Source: Desulfamplus sp.
GTDB lineage: Bacteria; Desulfobacterota; Desulfobacteria; Desulfobacterales; Desulfobacteraceae
Assembly: GCA_015232455.1 (NCBI GenBank)
Contig: JADFZQ010000002.1
Span: forward strand, 306,256 to 370,255
Length of the DNA: 64,000 nt
Direction of reading: 5' to 3'
Shown: piece by piece, positions 42,945 through 53,277 of the stretch
How positions within the stretch are numbered: the stretch's first letter is position 1
Layout: each line of letters starts with the position of its first letter
Notes under the pieces: model-generated
Database searches by the model: none
What the model was told of the DNA's origin: nothing
Seen by the model: the letters and a program-made list of their open reading frames with translations, nothing else
Translations under genes and position numbers: made by a program

Positions 42945-44263
42945 CTAAATTTAAAGTCCCAATTGATCTTATCATGTCCAAAGTGGCTGAAGATGCCACA
43001 AAGGTTCGCAAAAAAGCTACTGAAGCTTCAGAGGTTCTCTTATCTAATCTTAAAACCGATCTCGCCCAAACTCCATATAATGTTGTCTATCAAGAAGATA
43101 GAGTGAAACTCAAACACTATAAGGCAACAAGAAAGACAGAATATAAAACACCTCTGCTTGTAGTTTATGCTTTAATTAATAGAGAGACTATGCTTGACCT
43201 TCAGCCAGGAAGAAGTGTGGTTGAGCGTTTTCTTGATAGTGGGATTGATCTCTACATGATTGATTGGGGATACCCAACCAGAAAAGATAGATTTCTTGAT
43301 TTTGATGACCATATTAATGGATATATGGATAATATAGTTGATTTTATTAGAGAAAAAAATAATGTTCCAAAGATTAATCTTATGGGTATTTGTATGGGCG
43401 GTGCATTTAGCGTTATCTATTCAGCACTTCACCCTGAAAAGATAAGAAATCTTGTTACTACAGTAACTCCAACAAATTTTGACACCAATAAAGGGCTTTT
43501 GCATATTTGGATGAGAAACCTTGATGTTGACGCTGTTGTTAATACTTATGGTAATCTTTCTGCTGATATGATGAATTTTGGATTTTTGCTTTTAAACCCT
43601 GCTCGACTTATGATCGACAAATATGTTGGATTCATGGAAAATATGGATAATAAAGATTTTGTTGAAAATTTTATTCGTATGGAGAAGTGGATTTTTGACA
43701 GCCCTGATCTTCCAGGTGAAGTTTTTAGGCAATTTGTCAAAGAGTGTTATCAGGGGAATAAACTTATCCAAAGCAAACTTGAGGTTGGCGGAAGACTCGT
43801 TGATCTTAAAAATATCACCATGCCATTACTAAACATTTATGGAAAATTTGATCATCTTGTTCCACCAGAGGCGTGCAACCAGCTTGTAAAGGCAGTTGGG
43901 AGTAAAGATACAGAAGACATTTGCCTTAACACAGGGCATATTGGAATATATGTTAGCTCTAAATGCCAAGAGGCATTTGCCCCTAAAATTGCATCATGGC
44001 TAAAACAAAGAGATGAAGAGACAGAAAAAAAGCCTTCTTCTTTGGATACTGTGGAAAATAAATTAGATAAAGATAGCAAACCTGATAGTAAAGATAATCT
44101 TCAGGCAGAAAAAAAAATAACTTCTGGAAAGGCAATTAATCCATTTATCGTTGCTCAAAATGCTAAAACTACTTCTACCAATAAATATACTGCAAAAGAA
44201 AAGAAAATTTCTACTAAAACTACTACTTCAACTTCGGCTAAGAATATAAAAAAAAATTTATAG
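42941..44263 (+). CDS. phaC: poly(hydroxyalkanoate) synthase subunit PhaC, class III
   Basis: A 440-residue alpha/beta-hydrolase-type polymerase. The lipase-box-like INLMGICMGGAFSVIYSA carries the catalytic Cys (G-I-C-M-G). The Asp is expected in NIYGKFDHLVPPEACNQL and the His in NTGHIGIYVSSK. PVDLY-type text (DSGIDLYMIDWGYPTRKD) is characteristic. It polymerises 3-hydroxyacyl-CoA to granule polymer. The Ser/Thr/Lys-rich C-terminal tail of about 70 residues (KTTTSTSAKNIKKNL) exceeds the usual family length. Confidence 0.93.
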   Translation: MTKFKVPIDLIMSKVAEDATKVRKKATEASEVLLSNLKTDLAQTPYNVVYQEDRVKLKHYKATRKTEYKTPLLVVYALINRETMLDLQPGRSVVERFLDSGIDLYMIDWGYPTRKDRFLDFDDHINGYMDNIVDFIREKNNVPKINLMGICMGGAFSVIYSALHPEKIRNLVTTVTPTNFDTNKGLLHIWMRNLDVDAVVNTYGNLSADMMNFGFLLLNPARLMIDKYVGFMENMDNKDFVENFIRMEKWIFDSPDLPGEVFRQFVKECYQGNKLIQSKLEVGGRLVDLKNITMPLLNIYGKFDHLVPPEACNQLVKAVGSKDTEDICLNTGHIGIYVSSKCQEAFAPKIASWLKQRDEETEKKPSSLDTVENKLDKDSKPDSKDNLQAEKKITSGKAINPFIVAQNAKTTSTNKYTAKEKKISTKTTTSTSAKNIKKNL

Positions 44264-44275
44264 GAGATTTGAGAG

Positions 44276-45322
44276 ATGACACGAGAAACAGACTATTTTG
44301 ATATATTCTGCAAAATCAGCAGAGCATTTGGAACAGCAGCAACTCAAAACGAACTACTCCACCTGATTGTTGACAGTGCAATTGAATCTATGGACGCAAA
44401 GGCGGCTTGTCTTTTTTTATCTGACGAGAAAAGCGACTTTTTTATACCAGTTGCACAAAAAGGGCTGTCAGAGCATTATTTTCACGCAAGTCCTCTTAAA
44501 GCAATGCAGATAGTAAAGGCTATTGAGAAAGATGGATATCTTCTTTTTAAAGATGCAACAACCGATCCTCGATTAGAACACCATGAAGCAAAAAAAGCAG
44601 AAGGAATTGCCTCTTTAATCTCTCTTCCTGTCCGTACAAAAAATAGAACTATAGGAATCTTATCTATATATACAGCAACTCAACGTGATTTTTCAGAAAG
44701 AGAGATAGCTTTTCTATGTGCTTTGGCAGATCAAGGGGGGATTGCAATCCACAATAACCGTTTGCTTACAAGGCTTGAAAAGAATTCAACACTATTTCTT
44801 GAACTTGCCTCATCAATTAACTCTACGTTGGAAATTGAAGAAATTTTGAAAAACATGACAGAAGAGGTCTCTGATACTTTTAATATGAAAGGCGTTGCAA
44901 TCAGACTTTTGAATGAAGATACTCAGGTTTTACAACTTGTGGCATGTCATGGCTTAAGTGATGAATTTGTGCAAAAAGTAGGAACAATCAATACTAATAC
45001 TTCACTACGTGCATTAAAAGGGGAAACTGTAATTATCAATGATACTGATACTGATGATAGAGTGCAATTCAGAGAGGAGATGAAAAAAGAGGGGATAAAA
45101 TCAATGATTGTAACTCCGATTATGGCAAGGGATCAGGCAATCGGGGTGCTAAGGCTTTATAGCGGTGAACAAAGAGAGTTTCCAAACGATCTGCTCATGA
45201 TGGTTGAAGCATTAGGTCATCAAGGGGGACTTGCTATTCAAAATGCCTCTATGTATTTGAAATTACAAGAAGATAAAAAGAACTTAGAGCAAGATGTCTG
45301 GAGTCATAGGTCTTGGTTCTAA
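44276..45322 (+). CDS. double GAF-domain protein
   Basis: 348 residues with two GAF domains. The first, about 10-165: TQNELLHLIVDSAIESMDAK, ASLISLPVRTKNRTIGILSI. The second, about 180-335: TLEIEEILKNMTEEVSDTFN, SMIVTPIMARDQAIGVLRLY. It has no kinase, GGDEF or HTH output and ends soon after the second GAF with DKKNLEQDVWSHRSWF, so it probably acts by contact with another protein or as a ligand sensor. It starts 13 bp after phaC with AGGAG ahead of the ATG and is likely in the pha transcript, which suggests a regulatory role in storage. Ligand unknown. Confidence 0.75.
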   Translation: MTRETDYFDIFCKISRAFGTAATQNELLHLIVDSAIESMDAKAACLFLSDEKSDFFIPVAQKGLSEHYFHASPLKAMQIVKAIEKDGYLLFKDATTDPRLEHHEAKKAEGIASLISLPVRTKNRTIGILSIYTATQRDFSEREIAFLCALADQGGIAIHNNRLLTRLEKNSTLFLELASSINSTLEIEEILKNMTEEVSDTFNMKGVAIRLLNEDTQVLQLVACHGLSDEFVQKVGTINTNTSLRALKGETVIINDTDTDDRVQFREEMKKEGIKSMIVTPIMARDQAIGVLRLYSGEQREFPNDLLMMVEALGHQGGLAIQNASMYLKLQEDKKNLEQDVWSHRSWF

Positions 45323-45482
45323 GACGAGGCTTTATATTATAGCTCTCCTAAGGAATGGGAATAAAATAAGACACCAGAGCTTGTAAATAATTGTAGACCT
45401 ATACTGGCAAGTATAAGAGCCTGCTTAAATACTCAGGCTCTAAAGTTATATGTTCTAAAAACATATACTCTAAGCGGTTATT

Positions 45483-45516
45483 AATTGAGTTTTTTATATT
45501 TAAGTAGAACTCAATT
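45483..45516. repeat. small inverted repeat, AATTGAGTT type
   Basis: AATTGAGTT (45483-45491) pairs with AACTCAATT (45508-45516), separated by tttttatatttaagtag. The flank atgaccttgatcag matches, in reverse, the flank of the element at 31418. It could also end the convergent transcripts here. Confidence 0.55.
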
Positions 45517-45546
45517 TATGACCTTGATCAGTATAATAACAGACTA

Positions 45547-46233
45547 CTACATAGTTTTATATTGCCTATATAAAGTTATCACTTTAGAGACATAATTGAT
45601 GGTTTCATCGTATGGAGGGATTCCTTCATATTTTCTCACAGCTTCAGGTCCTGCATTGTATGATGCAAGTGCTAATCTCAAATTTTTGTTATTTACATCA
45701 AGCATCTGCCTTAAATATTTTGCTCCTCCCATAATATTTTGGTATGGATGAAATGGGTCAGAAATATTGAGAGAACTATAGTTTTCAGGCATTATCTGCA
45801 TTAGCCCTTTTGCACCTTTAGGTGAGACTGCTTGTGAATTAAAAGCAGATTCTGCTGATATAACAGCTTTTATAAGGGCAGAATCTAAACCATATCTAAG
45901 AGATGCTTTTTCTATAATAGGGTCAAACACCTTAGTATTTACTGCACGAGAGGAAAATTTTCTATACACACCATTATTGTTATAATATATCCTTCCAGTT
46001 CTTTCTGGTATGAATAGTTTATATTTAGGGCTGTTGGGGACATTGGTGAAATGCTTCACGCCATTTTTATCTTTATATGTGTAAATATCTGCCATCAATG
46101 TTTTAGTAGATACCCACAATATTAAATTACAAAGAATGAAAAGAAGGATAGCAAGAGTGTTTTTACTCAGCCTAAGATTATTTTTACTCGGATTTTTTTT
46201 TAGATTATCATTAATAAGATACAGATTTTGCAT
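45547..46233 (-). CDS. lytic transglycosylase with DUF4124 domain
   Basis: 228 residues. A hydrophobic segment at residues 27-47 (TLAILLFILCNLILWVST) is a signal anchor. A DUF4124-like stretch follows (MADIYTYKDKNGVKHFTNVP). The SLT domain starts near 105: LDSALIKAVISAESAFNSQA with the catalytic Glu in E-S-A-F-N, VSPKGAKGLMQIMPENYSSL, and SYNAGPEAVRKYEGIPPYDE. It cleaves the glycan strands of peptidoglycan in the periplasm. All standard motifs of family 1 Slt domains are present. It is monocistronic. Confidence 0.88.
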   Translation of the reverse strand: MQNLYLINDNLKKNPSKNNLRLSKNTLAILLFILCNLILWVSTKTLMADIYTYKDKNGVKHFTNVPNSPKYKLFIPERTGRIYYNNNGVYRKFSSRAVNTKVFDPIIEKASLRYGLDSALIKAVISAESAFNSQAVSPKGAKGLMQIMPENYSSLNISDPFHPYQNIMGGAKYLRQMLDVNNKNLRLALASYNAGPEAVRKYEGIPPYDETINYVSKVITLYRQYKTM

Positions 46234-46522
46234 TAAACTTACCTCCGGTCATTTGATATTTTTAAGATTTTCAGATTATATTTATCTATTTTTTTACCTT
46301 AACCTTTTAAAATATGATTTATATGGTCGGCGGGTTACTAAATTGTCCTGTATTTATTCAGACACTACTATTTAAGTTGTTTTGTGTATTTTATAGATAT
46401 ATTGAGGATATATGTCCACAATTTTTTATAGCTTAGCCATTGGGTTATTTCAAAAATGCAATGTATTTGATTTACTGTAGAAAAATTTTAATAGGCTTAT
46501 TTAATTTTATTAAGGTGAAGAA

Positions 46523-47329
46523 ATGCGTATAATAAGGTTCTTAGATTATCAAAATAATGAATTGATAGGTTGTAATGTTAGAGATGATTTCGCAACAGTG
46601 ATTACTGGAGATATATTTGATAAGTTTACTCTAACAGATAGAGACGTTAAAATTAAGACTATTTTAGCACCTATTAATCCTGTTGCTATACTATGTATTG
46701 GATTGAATTACAGAATGCACGCTCAAGAGACAGGTATGGCTTACCCAGAACACCCAGTATTATTTATGAAAAATCCAGCCGCTGTAACAGGAGCATATTC
46801 AAATATTGAGATACCAAAATCATGCCTTGAGCCTTTACAGGTAGATTATGAAGTAGAGTTAGGCGTTGTTATTGGAAAGTCAGGTAAAAACATCAAAGTA
46901 GAAGATGCTCTATCCCATGTATTTGGATATACTTGTGCTAATGATATATCAGCAAGAAGGTGGCAAAAGCATAGTGGAGGGGGACAATGGGTTAGAGGAA
47001 AAAGTTTTGATACTTTCTGCCCATTAGGACCATATATAGTAACTAAAGATGAGATAAAAGACCCACAAAATCTCGAATTAACATGCAAACTCAACGGAAA
47101 GATTATGCAAGTCGGCTCAACTTCTGACATGATTTTCTCTGTAGCGGAGATTATTTCAAAGCTATCTGAAAGCACAACTCTCCTTGCAGGTACAGTTATT
47201 CTCACTGGAACACCAAGTGGTGTCGGATTTACAAGAAATCCCCCAATTTTTCTACAGCCCAATGATATTTTAGAAAGTATTATAACTGGAGTTGGAGAGA
47301 TGAAAAATCCTGTAGTAGCTGAAATATAG
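46523..47329 (+). CDS. fumarylacetoacetate hydrolase family enzyme
   Basis: 268 residues with the FAH-fold motifs ILCIGLNYRMHAQETGM, HPVLFMKNPAAVTGA, VDYEVELGVVIGKSGKNIKV (metal ligands E-x-E), GYTCANDISARRWQKHSGGG QWVRGKSFDTFCPLGP and VILTGTPSGVGFTRNPPIFL. This matches the broad FAHD/2-hydroxyhepta-2,4-diene-dioate isomerase group, which acts on 2-oxo acids with a metal ion. Which oxo acid is unknown. It is preceded by AAGGTGAAG and stands alone. Confidence 0.85.
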   Translation: MRIIRFLDYQNNELIGCNVRDDFATVITGDIFDKFTLTDRDVKIKTILAPINPVAILCIGLNYRMHAQETGMAYPEHPVLFMKNPAAVTGAYSNIEIPKSCLEPLQVDYEVELGVVIGKSGKNIKVEDALSHVFGYTCANDISARRWQKHSGGGQWVRGKSFDTFCPLGPYIVTKDEIKDPQNLELTCKLNGKIMQVGSTSDMIFSVAEIISKLSESTTLLAGTVILTGTPSGVGFTRNPPIFLQPNDILESIITGVGEMKNPVVAEI

Positions 47330-47342
47330 AGAGTTAGAGATA

Positions 47343-47370
47343 GTAGAGACGCATGGACTTGCGTCTCTAC
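47343..47370. repeat. GTAGAGACGC palindrome
   Basis: GTAGAGACGCA (47343-47353) and TGCGTCTCTAC (47360-47370) are perfectly complementary around TGGACT. It is followed by agtttgggtagaactcaattt, which ties it to the element at 31418. It lies between two convergent genes and may act as a terminator. Confidence 0.7.
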
Positions 47371-47427
47371 AGTTTGGGTAGAACTCAATTTATTAACTCG
47401 AACATTATAACTTCTTAGAGTGCAAAT

Positions 47428-48327
47428 TTATGAGGCTTTCCCTTTGCCAACAGTATCCATAAGAGCATTTATGAACTCCTGTTTATAAGCCAATGGATTG
47501 AGGTATGCTGTAAAACCTTTTTTTGCCTTTCCCTCTTCAAGAATAAATATCAATGCTTCTTTAGGCATATTGTTAATTTTATCTGTAACACTCTCGCTGC
47601 TGCCCAATTTTTGTAATGTTTCTGGCTTGGATAATTGGAGTTCATCTGAAATCCGTTTAAGCATATTGTAGCTTTTATTTACCCTAATTTTTACTTTAAT
47701 AAAACTTTCAGGCACAGAGTAAGAAATGCCATCAGCAAGGGTAAAGGCTTTGTAACCAATTTTTTTCATAAGATCAAAATTCATTATATCTACAAGATAT
47801 GAACCTCTTTTTCTGTGTAATATTTTTTTCTTTGAATTTTCAACAGGTTCATCAATGTATATAATAGCATCAAAACAATCAATATCTTGAGTTCGTAATA
47901 GACGATGATGTTCAAAAATCGCTGGCTTTGATATGAAATTTATCTTTTTATCCATGTTGTAATGGTCAAGAGATATGGGTTTCATCTCAAGTATCTTTCC
48001 AAGTGCACGGCTCAAAGCACTCTTACCGCTCCCGGGGACTCCGTCAATTGCTATTTTTTCAGGAAACAGACCTGCTTTGATAAAAATATCTTTTATTGCA
48101 AAGGCAATATTCATTGTTTTGTCTGGAATATCAGTGTTTTCTGTTTGATTGAACAATTTAGATTCAATTAGGAATTTTATATTTGTACTGACACCTTTTT
48201 TCCTTAAAATATTTCGGATAAAAAAGACTCCTGATGCAACTGCTATCTTCTGCACATCTTCTTTAGAGATGTTTTTAGATAGTTCCTCAGATATATTTTT
48301 TGACATTCTTTTCAAGAAATTACCCAT
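47428..48327 (-). CDS. P-loop kinase-like protein of unknown role
   Basis: About 299 residues from the second ATG at 48327, because GGGGAT lies ahead of it; an ATG at 48339 would add four residues. The Walker A motif is IAIDGVPGSGKSALSRALGK (about residue 95), with downstream acidic strand ends in FDAIIYIDEPVENSKKK resembling uridine-kinase-like NTPases. A helical N-terminal third of unknown type and a C-terminal helical region (NNMPKEALIFILEEGKAKKG) flank it. It probably phosphorylates a small molecule or protein in the cytoplasm, but the substrate cannot be named. Confidence 0.6.
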   Translation of the reverse strand: MGNFLKRMSKNISEELSKNISKEDVQKIAVASGVFFIRNILRKKGVSTNIKFLIESKLFNQTENTDIPDKTMNIAFAIKDIFIKAGLFPEKIAIDGVPGSGKSALSRALGKILEMKPISLDHYNMDKKINFISKPAIFEHHRLLRTQDIDCFDAIIYIDEPVENSKKKILHRKRGSYLVDIMNFDLMKKIGYKAFTLADGISYSVPESFIKVKIRVNKSYNMLKRISDELQLSKPETLQKLGSSESVTDKINNMPKEALIFILEEGKAKKGFTAYLNPLAYKQEFINALMDTVGKGKAS

Positions 48328-48339
48328 AGTTATCCCCAT

Positions 48340-48650
48340 TTTTTTAATTATAAAAGGATGTTATGAGCATTATCTTATATTATAAAAATATTTGTTTCAA
48401 TTGCTTATATTAAATTTATAACATAGGAGCAATCAATAGATCGATTGACCATTTAATTTGAAACTACATTTAAGTCTATGTGTGGGAGATTTTTTTGTTA
48501 AGCGTTTAAGTAAAAAATGTGGGAGAGTTGGAAAAAATGAGCATATCTTGGATACAAGATACTGAATTATGAAGAAGACAAAAAGAAAATATTTACTATA
48601 CGTAGTATGGCAAATACCTAAAGCAGAGCTTGCAGGTGTATCAATTTTAA
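48340..48650. other. 311-bp gene-free stretch
   Basis: No convincing gene. It holds caatcaatagatcgattg, a short imperfect inverted repeat, near 48430, and two copies of tgtgggaga within 45 bases. A 36-codon frame on the plus strand (48569-48679) has no ribosome site and is discarded. Confidence 0.4.
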
Positions 48651-49022
48651 TTATACTCCACCTTGTAGGAATCGGTTGACTACCTCAACCAAGTCTTGAT
48701 TATTGTAGGGTTTGCTTAAAATAGCATCAAAACTATGTAGCTCAAGTAACCAAGGTGTTCCTGACATTCCAATTACAGGTATAGATTTGTTTTTTGATTT
48801 AACATATTCCAATACTTCATCTCCAGATACCTCTGGCATCTTTATGTCAGTGAGAATTAAATCATAACTGTTTTGATTAATTTTATTGATTCCGACTTTA
48901 CCATTTTCTGCTACATCTACAAGGAAACCTATTTTGGTTAAGAGTTTGTTAAGCAATTTCAGGATTAGGAGTTCATCATCAATGACAAGAATCTTATAGA
49001 GCTTGGGGTTGCTTATTAGCAT
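48651..49022 (-). CDS. single-domain response regulator (receiver)
   Basis: A 123-residue CheY-like receiver: the acidic pair in KILVIDDELLILKLLNKLLT, the phosphoacceptor Asp in YDLILTDIKMPEVSG, the conserved Ser/Thr in IPVIGMSGTP and Lys in AILSKPYNN. No output domain follows. It may take phosphate from one of the hybrid kinases nearby (50.3-56.1 kb). Confidence 0.88.
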   Translation of the reverse strand: MLISNPKLYKILVIDDELLILKLLNKLLTKIGFLVDVAENGKVGINKINQNSYDLILTDIKMPEVSGDEVLEYVKSKNKSIPVIGMSGTPWLLELHSFDAILSKPYNNQDLVEVVNRFLQGGV

Positions 49023-49152
49023 ATCTGCTTCCGCAATACATTAGTATCAATAATGTGTATAATCACACTACATTATACTCAAATATTGGTATTCTCAAGA
49101 ACAATGAATACTACAATATCGCTGTGTTTTTACTTAGCAAAAATAGGTGTTT

Positions 49153-50268
49153 TTATAAATTAATAAGAAAGGATCTGAGGTTAATCTTTTTATTCTTCAG
49201 GTTCAGTTTTTTTCGGATGTTATCTCTGTGGGCATCTATGGTACGAACAGAGCAGTTAAGGGACAAGGCAATCTCTTTATTGGAAAACCCCTGCTTTATG
49301 AAAGCACCTATTTGAATCTCAGTTGGGGTGAGGTTTATAATGGGATCAGATAGTTTTTTTGAAAAAGGAGAAATTATCTCTTTCAGGTTTGTTTCGAGTA
49401 TATTTATCAAGTTCTGTTGATTTGTATTTGAATAGCTGTTTTTTAATTTACTTAGGAAAGGCAGTATCATTTTTTCATAATTACAAAAAAAATTTTCTTC
49501 CATTTCCTGAGTATCTCGTTCTTGTTTATTAAGCAGTACTTTTAAGGCTGTATTTATCTCTTCTAACGCAACACTCTTTTGCTCCAATTCCTCATTAGCC
49601 TTTTTGAGTAATTTTCCGATAAGTCTGCATTTAGTATTTTCTTGCTCCAGTTCAAATGTGCGTTGTTCAACAAGTTCTGCCAGATAATTGCGGTAACTTG
49701 TCAGTTCTTCCTCATTTTGCTTTTGCTCAGTAATATTATGAGTAAAAATACAGGTTACCTCATCTCCATGATTATTTTTAAACACAACAGATGACAGCTC
49801 TACAGGGAAAATTGTTCCGTCTTTCTTTTTATAAGTCAACTCCCCTCTGAATTTGCCTGTTTTTTTCCGTTCTTCTAAAGCAGCTTGAAGACGTGGGTCA
49901 TTTAAATTAACAACCGCATTTCTTCCGCCAGATATGATTTTTGCTTCAGACATCTCCAACATTTGACACGCTGCTTGATTTGCCGCAAAAACACTGCCAT
50001 CTTGTGCAGTTAAAAAGATCGCCTCTAAACAGTTATCAAATATCGCACGGTATTTGCTTTCGCTATCTTTTAGAGTTTCCTCCATCTGCTTTCGGCTTGT
50101 GATATATTGTTCTGACCATATCAAAACCTGTTGTTCTATATTCCATTCCCAGTTCCCAATAGATGCAAGTTTTTCAATCTCACGTAAATCAGATTCTTTT
50201 TTACTAAGCTCTCTGTGCAAGCGTCTAACTTCTTGCTCTAAATCTTCATAGGATGGTCGTTCAAGCAT
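49153..50268 (-). CDS. PAS-domain LuxR-type transcription regulator
   Basis: About 371 residues from the ATG at 50268. The start MLERPSYEDLEQEVRRLHRE matches the opening of the neighbouring kinase at 53278 (MTEKPTYEELEQRIKEL), and the upstream frame would run into the kinase gene at 50327. A PAS domain lies at about 60-180 (AIFDNCLEAIFLTAQDGSVF, KFRGELTYKKKDGTIFPVEL), a coiled coil at 185-240, and a LuxR-type HTH at the C-terminus (LTPTEIQIGAFIKQGFSNKE, IALSLNCSVRTIDAHRDNIR). It is likely a DNA-binding sensor. Ligand and targets unknown. A first PAS appears truncated (SIGNWEWNIEQQVLIWSEQY). Confidence 0.8.
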   Translation of the reverse strand: MLERPSYEDLEQEVRRLHRELSKKESDLREIEKLASIGNWEWNIEQQVLIWSEQYITSRKQMEETLKDSESKYRAIFDNCLEAIFLTAQDGSVFAANQAACQMLEMSEAKIISGGRNAVVNLNDPRLQAALEERKKTGKFRGELTYKKKDGTIFPVELSSVVFKNNHGDEVTCIFTHNITEQKQNEEELTSYRNYLAELVEQRTFELEQENTKCRLIGKLLKKANEELEQKSVALEEINTALKVLLNKQERDTQEMEENFFCNYEKMILPFLSKLKNSYSNTNQQNLINILETNLKEIISPFSKKLSDPIINLTPTEIQIGAFIKQGFSNKEIALSLNCSVRTIDAHRDNIRKKLNLKNKKINLRSFLINL

Positions 50269-50326
50269 ACTTGTTTCCAAAATTTTTAGGCTCAATAACC
50301 CTTTATAATCTGTTGTGAGCCTTGAT

Positions 50327-53212
50327 TTATTTATTGTTACCCAGAACTTCACGTATTTTTTTATCAAGATCACTTATTGCAACAGGCTTCATTAAAAAGC
50401 CTTTGATACCAATAGAAAGAGCTTTTTCTTCTGACATGATTGTGCTAAATCCTGTGGATAACAGTACTGGAATATCAGGACGTATTTTAATTAATTCAAC
50501 AGCAAGTTTATCTCCTGACATATTGGGCATTGCCATATCAGTAATGACAATATCAAATTTATCAGGATTGGCACGAAATGTCTCAAGAGCCTCAATACTG
50601 CTGGTGCGTGAAGTAACTTTATAACCTAACCGTTCCAACATAGCTGTTTGTAATGTAATCAATACAGATTGATCATCTACAAGAAAAACATGCTCATTAC
50701 CTCCCAATGTCGTGCCTATCTTTACTTGAAGAGCATCATCTTTTTTTAAATAACTTTCAGCAACAGGCAGATAGATATTAAATTCAGTCCCTTTGCCAAT
50801 CTCACTATTTAAACGAATAAAACCACCGCAGCTCGTTACAATTCCATGAACAGATGAAAGCCCTAAACCAGTTCCTTTACCTTGCTTCTTTGTTGTAAAA
50901 AATGGGTCAAAAATTTTGTCTTTTATATTTTCAGGTATCCCTGCTCCTGTATCAGCTACTGTCAAACAGGCGTAAAAGCCTTTCTGAATATTTTGACCGA
51001 TTAACTCCTGTTCATTTAATTCTGGATTCAACTCAACCTCTTTAAGGGAGATTGTCATTGTCCCGCCTCTCTCTTCCATAGCATGATAGGCGTTAGTTGC
51101 AAGATTCATTACAATCTGATGAATCTGTGTTGGATCAGCGTTTATTACTCCGCACTCTTTGCTGATATCCTCCTTAATCTCAATGGTTGCAGGAACTGTA
51201 GAACGAATCAGTTTTAAAGCCTCTTTTACAATGTGCTGCATCTTCATCAATTTTACTTCACCTTTTTCTTGTCGAGCAAATGTAAGAATCTGCTTTACCA
51301 TATCTTTTGCCCGCATAGAGGCAGCATAAATCCCATCAAGGCTTTCTCTTAGCGGACTATCTTTAGGAATTTCGTCTGACAGCAGCTCTGTATGACCAAT
51401 AATTGGGAAGAGAATATTATTAAAATCATGTGCAATACCACCAGCAAGCACACCAATAGCCTCCATTTTCTGGGATTGCTGGAGTTTAGCTTCAATCGTC
51501 TTAATATCAGTAATATCACGGAGAACAGATAAAATTGAAACTGTATTATCAATATGAAAGACAGGAGAACGAACAATGCTGTAAGTTCTTTTATCATTTG
51601 GATTAACAAATTCAGCTTTTATTGACTCACCATTTAGCACTTTTTTACTTAAACACCATGGACACTCTTCATCAAATCCATAAATTGCCTTATAACAAAC
51701 CTCTCCAATTGAATTACAACCAACTCTTTTTGACATTGCAGGATTCATATACTCAATGTTATGTTTTGATGAACATATAAAGGCAGCGTCATCCATAGAT
51801 TCCATCATAGAACGATATTTCTCTTCACTCTCCCGCAAAGACTCTTGAATTCTTTTTCGTTCAGTGTTGTCTCTGGTTATTGATATTATGACATTTTCAC
51901 CATTAATTTTCAGAACGCTGGCAGACATCAAACCATCTCTAATATTTCCATCTTTTCCAATAAACTGAGCCTCCATGTTTTCCACGTAACCGTCTTTTTT
52001 AAGGCACTCCACTAACCTTGCCCTCTCTTCAGGATTTTTCCAAATTGACAATTCAAGAGATGTTTTACCAATAACCTCTTCACGGGTATATCCCATGATT
52101 TTGGTGAATCCTTCATTAATATCAATATAACAACCATCTTCAAGTCTATTAAGGTTAATAGAGTCAGGGTTTGTGTGAAACGCTAACCTGAATTTTTCTT
52201 CACTATCTAATAACGCTTTATTGGATTTTAGCAGTGAATCAGCATAAAGATGTAGCTTTTCATTACTTCGGATTAAATCAAAAGTTCTGCTTTCCACTTT
52301 GCGTTTCAAAATCCTATTAAATCCGACCACAAACAGAGAAAAGAGAGTCAAGGCAGCAAGTAGCAAGTAAACCCATGTAGGAATGATAAATTTTACAACA
52401 GTTTTTTTACCGTATAGTGCATCAATCGGGTTTATCCACTTGTTGTATGCCTTATTGTAGATCGCATCGGGAGTTTCCTGATATTTTGCAAAATAACCGT
52501 TCAGAGTTGCCAAAAGCGGTTGTTGAGTTCCTTTTTTAACGGCACACTTTAACTTGGTGGGTGCAAAAAAAAGCTGTGTTCTTTCCATGTTATGGCTTTT
52601 ATCTATCTGAAATCCATAGAGATTTGTAAATACTGCGGCATCGGATTGAGATTTATCAAGTGATTTCAAAACATCAGTATAATTATCATATTCCTGCAAA
52701 TGAGCAGATATTCCAAATCCATCCAGCATGTGAACCAGCTCTATATTCACATGTGCCCCTTTAACAACGCCTATTTTTTTATCTTTAATATCCATAATCG
52801 CTTTAATTGGACTTTCTTTAGTTTTGTATATTTCTGCCCATATTATGAATAGATGTTCGTTGGTAAAATCAAACTCTTTTGCCCGCTCGTCAGAATAAGC
52901 GACCCCTGCAAGTAAATCAATTTCTCCATTTTTTAAACGGTTCAGGCATTGGTTAAAATCTCCTTTTATATAAGTTATAATCCAATGTTGCTGGCTTGCA
53001 ATATTATCAATGATGTCGATAAAAAATCCTTTAGGCTTTCCATCTGTATCAACAAATATCAGTGGTTTAAAATCATATACGCCAACCTTAAGCTCATGGG
53101 GGTATGCATAGGATTGGGAATTGGGCATTATAGACACAAGCATAATCACGACCATAAATGCAAGCCTGCAATAAAAAAATGGTGATTCTTTACTAACTGT
53201 TTTGTTTATCAT
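50327..53212 (-). CDS. hybrid sensor histidine kinase with periplasmic solute-binding sensor
   Basis: About 961 residues from the ATG at 53212 (GGTGGA upstream). A signal peptide ([20 protein letters not shown]) leads a type 3 solute-binding domain, about 30-270 ([44 protein letters not shown]). Then a membrane segment ([19 protein letters not shown]), two PAS domains ([40 protein letters not shown]), HisKA with [20 protein letters not shown], HATPase ([36 protein letters not shown]) and a receiver ending the protein ([32 protein letters not shown]). It is expected to read an extracellular amino acid or similar small ligand. Complete and probably functional. Confidence 0.93.
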   Translation of the reverse strand: MINKTVSKESPFFYCRLAFMVVIMLVSIMPNSQSYAYPHELKVGVYDFKPLIFVDTDGKPKGFFIDIIDNIASQQHWIITYIKGDFNQCLNRLKNGEIDLLAGVAYSDERAKEFDFTNEHLFIIWAEIYKTKESPIKAIMDIKDKKIGVVKGAHVNIELVHMLDGFGISAHLQEYDNYTDVLKSLDKSQSDAAVFTNLYGFQIDKSHNMERTQLFFAPTKLKCAVKKGTQQPLLATLNGYFAKYQETPDAIYNKAYNKWINPIDALYGKKTVVKFIIPTWVYLLLAALTLFSLFVVGFNRILKRKVESRTFDLIRSNEKLHLYADSLLKSNKALLDSEEKFRLAFHTNPDSINLNRLEDGCYIDINEGFTKIMGYTREEVIGKTSLELSIWKNPEERARLVECLKKDGYVENMEAQFIGKDGNIRDGLMSASVLKINGENVIISITRDNTERKRIQESLRESEEKYRSMMESMDDAAFICSSKHNIEYMNPAMSKRVGCNSIGEVCYKAIYGFDEECPWCLSKKVLNGESIKAEFVNPNDKRTYSIVRSPVFHIDNTVSILSVLRDITDIKTIEAKLQQSQKMEAIGVLAGGIAHDFNNILFPIIGHTELLSDEIPKDSPLRESLDGIYAASMRAKDMVKQILTFARQEKGEVKLMKMQHIVKEALKLIRSTVPATIEIKEDISKECGVINADPTQIHQIVMNLATNAYHAMEERGGTMTISLKEVELNPELNEQELIGQNIQKGFYACLTVADTGAGIPENIKDKIFDPFFTTKKQGKGTGLGLSSVHGIVTSCGGFIRLNSEIGKGTEFNIYLPVAESYLKKDDALQVKIGTTLGGNEHVFLVDDQSVLITLQTAMLERLGYKVTSRTSSIEALETFRANPDKFDIVITDMAMPNMSGDKLAVELIKIRPDIPVLLSTGFSTIMSEEKALSIGIKGFLMKPVAISDLDKKIREVLGNNK

Positions 53213-53277
53213 CGGTATTCCACCATGAAAAATTATCGGATGTATAAAATTAAATATTGTCAAAATTACGTAAATGT

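Noticed and set aside
48569..48679. A 36-codon plus-strand frame.
   Set aside because: No ribosome-binding site and it overlaps the 3' end of the receiver gene on the other strand.
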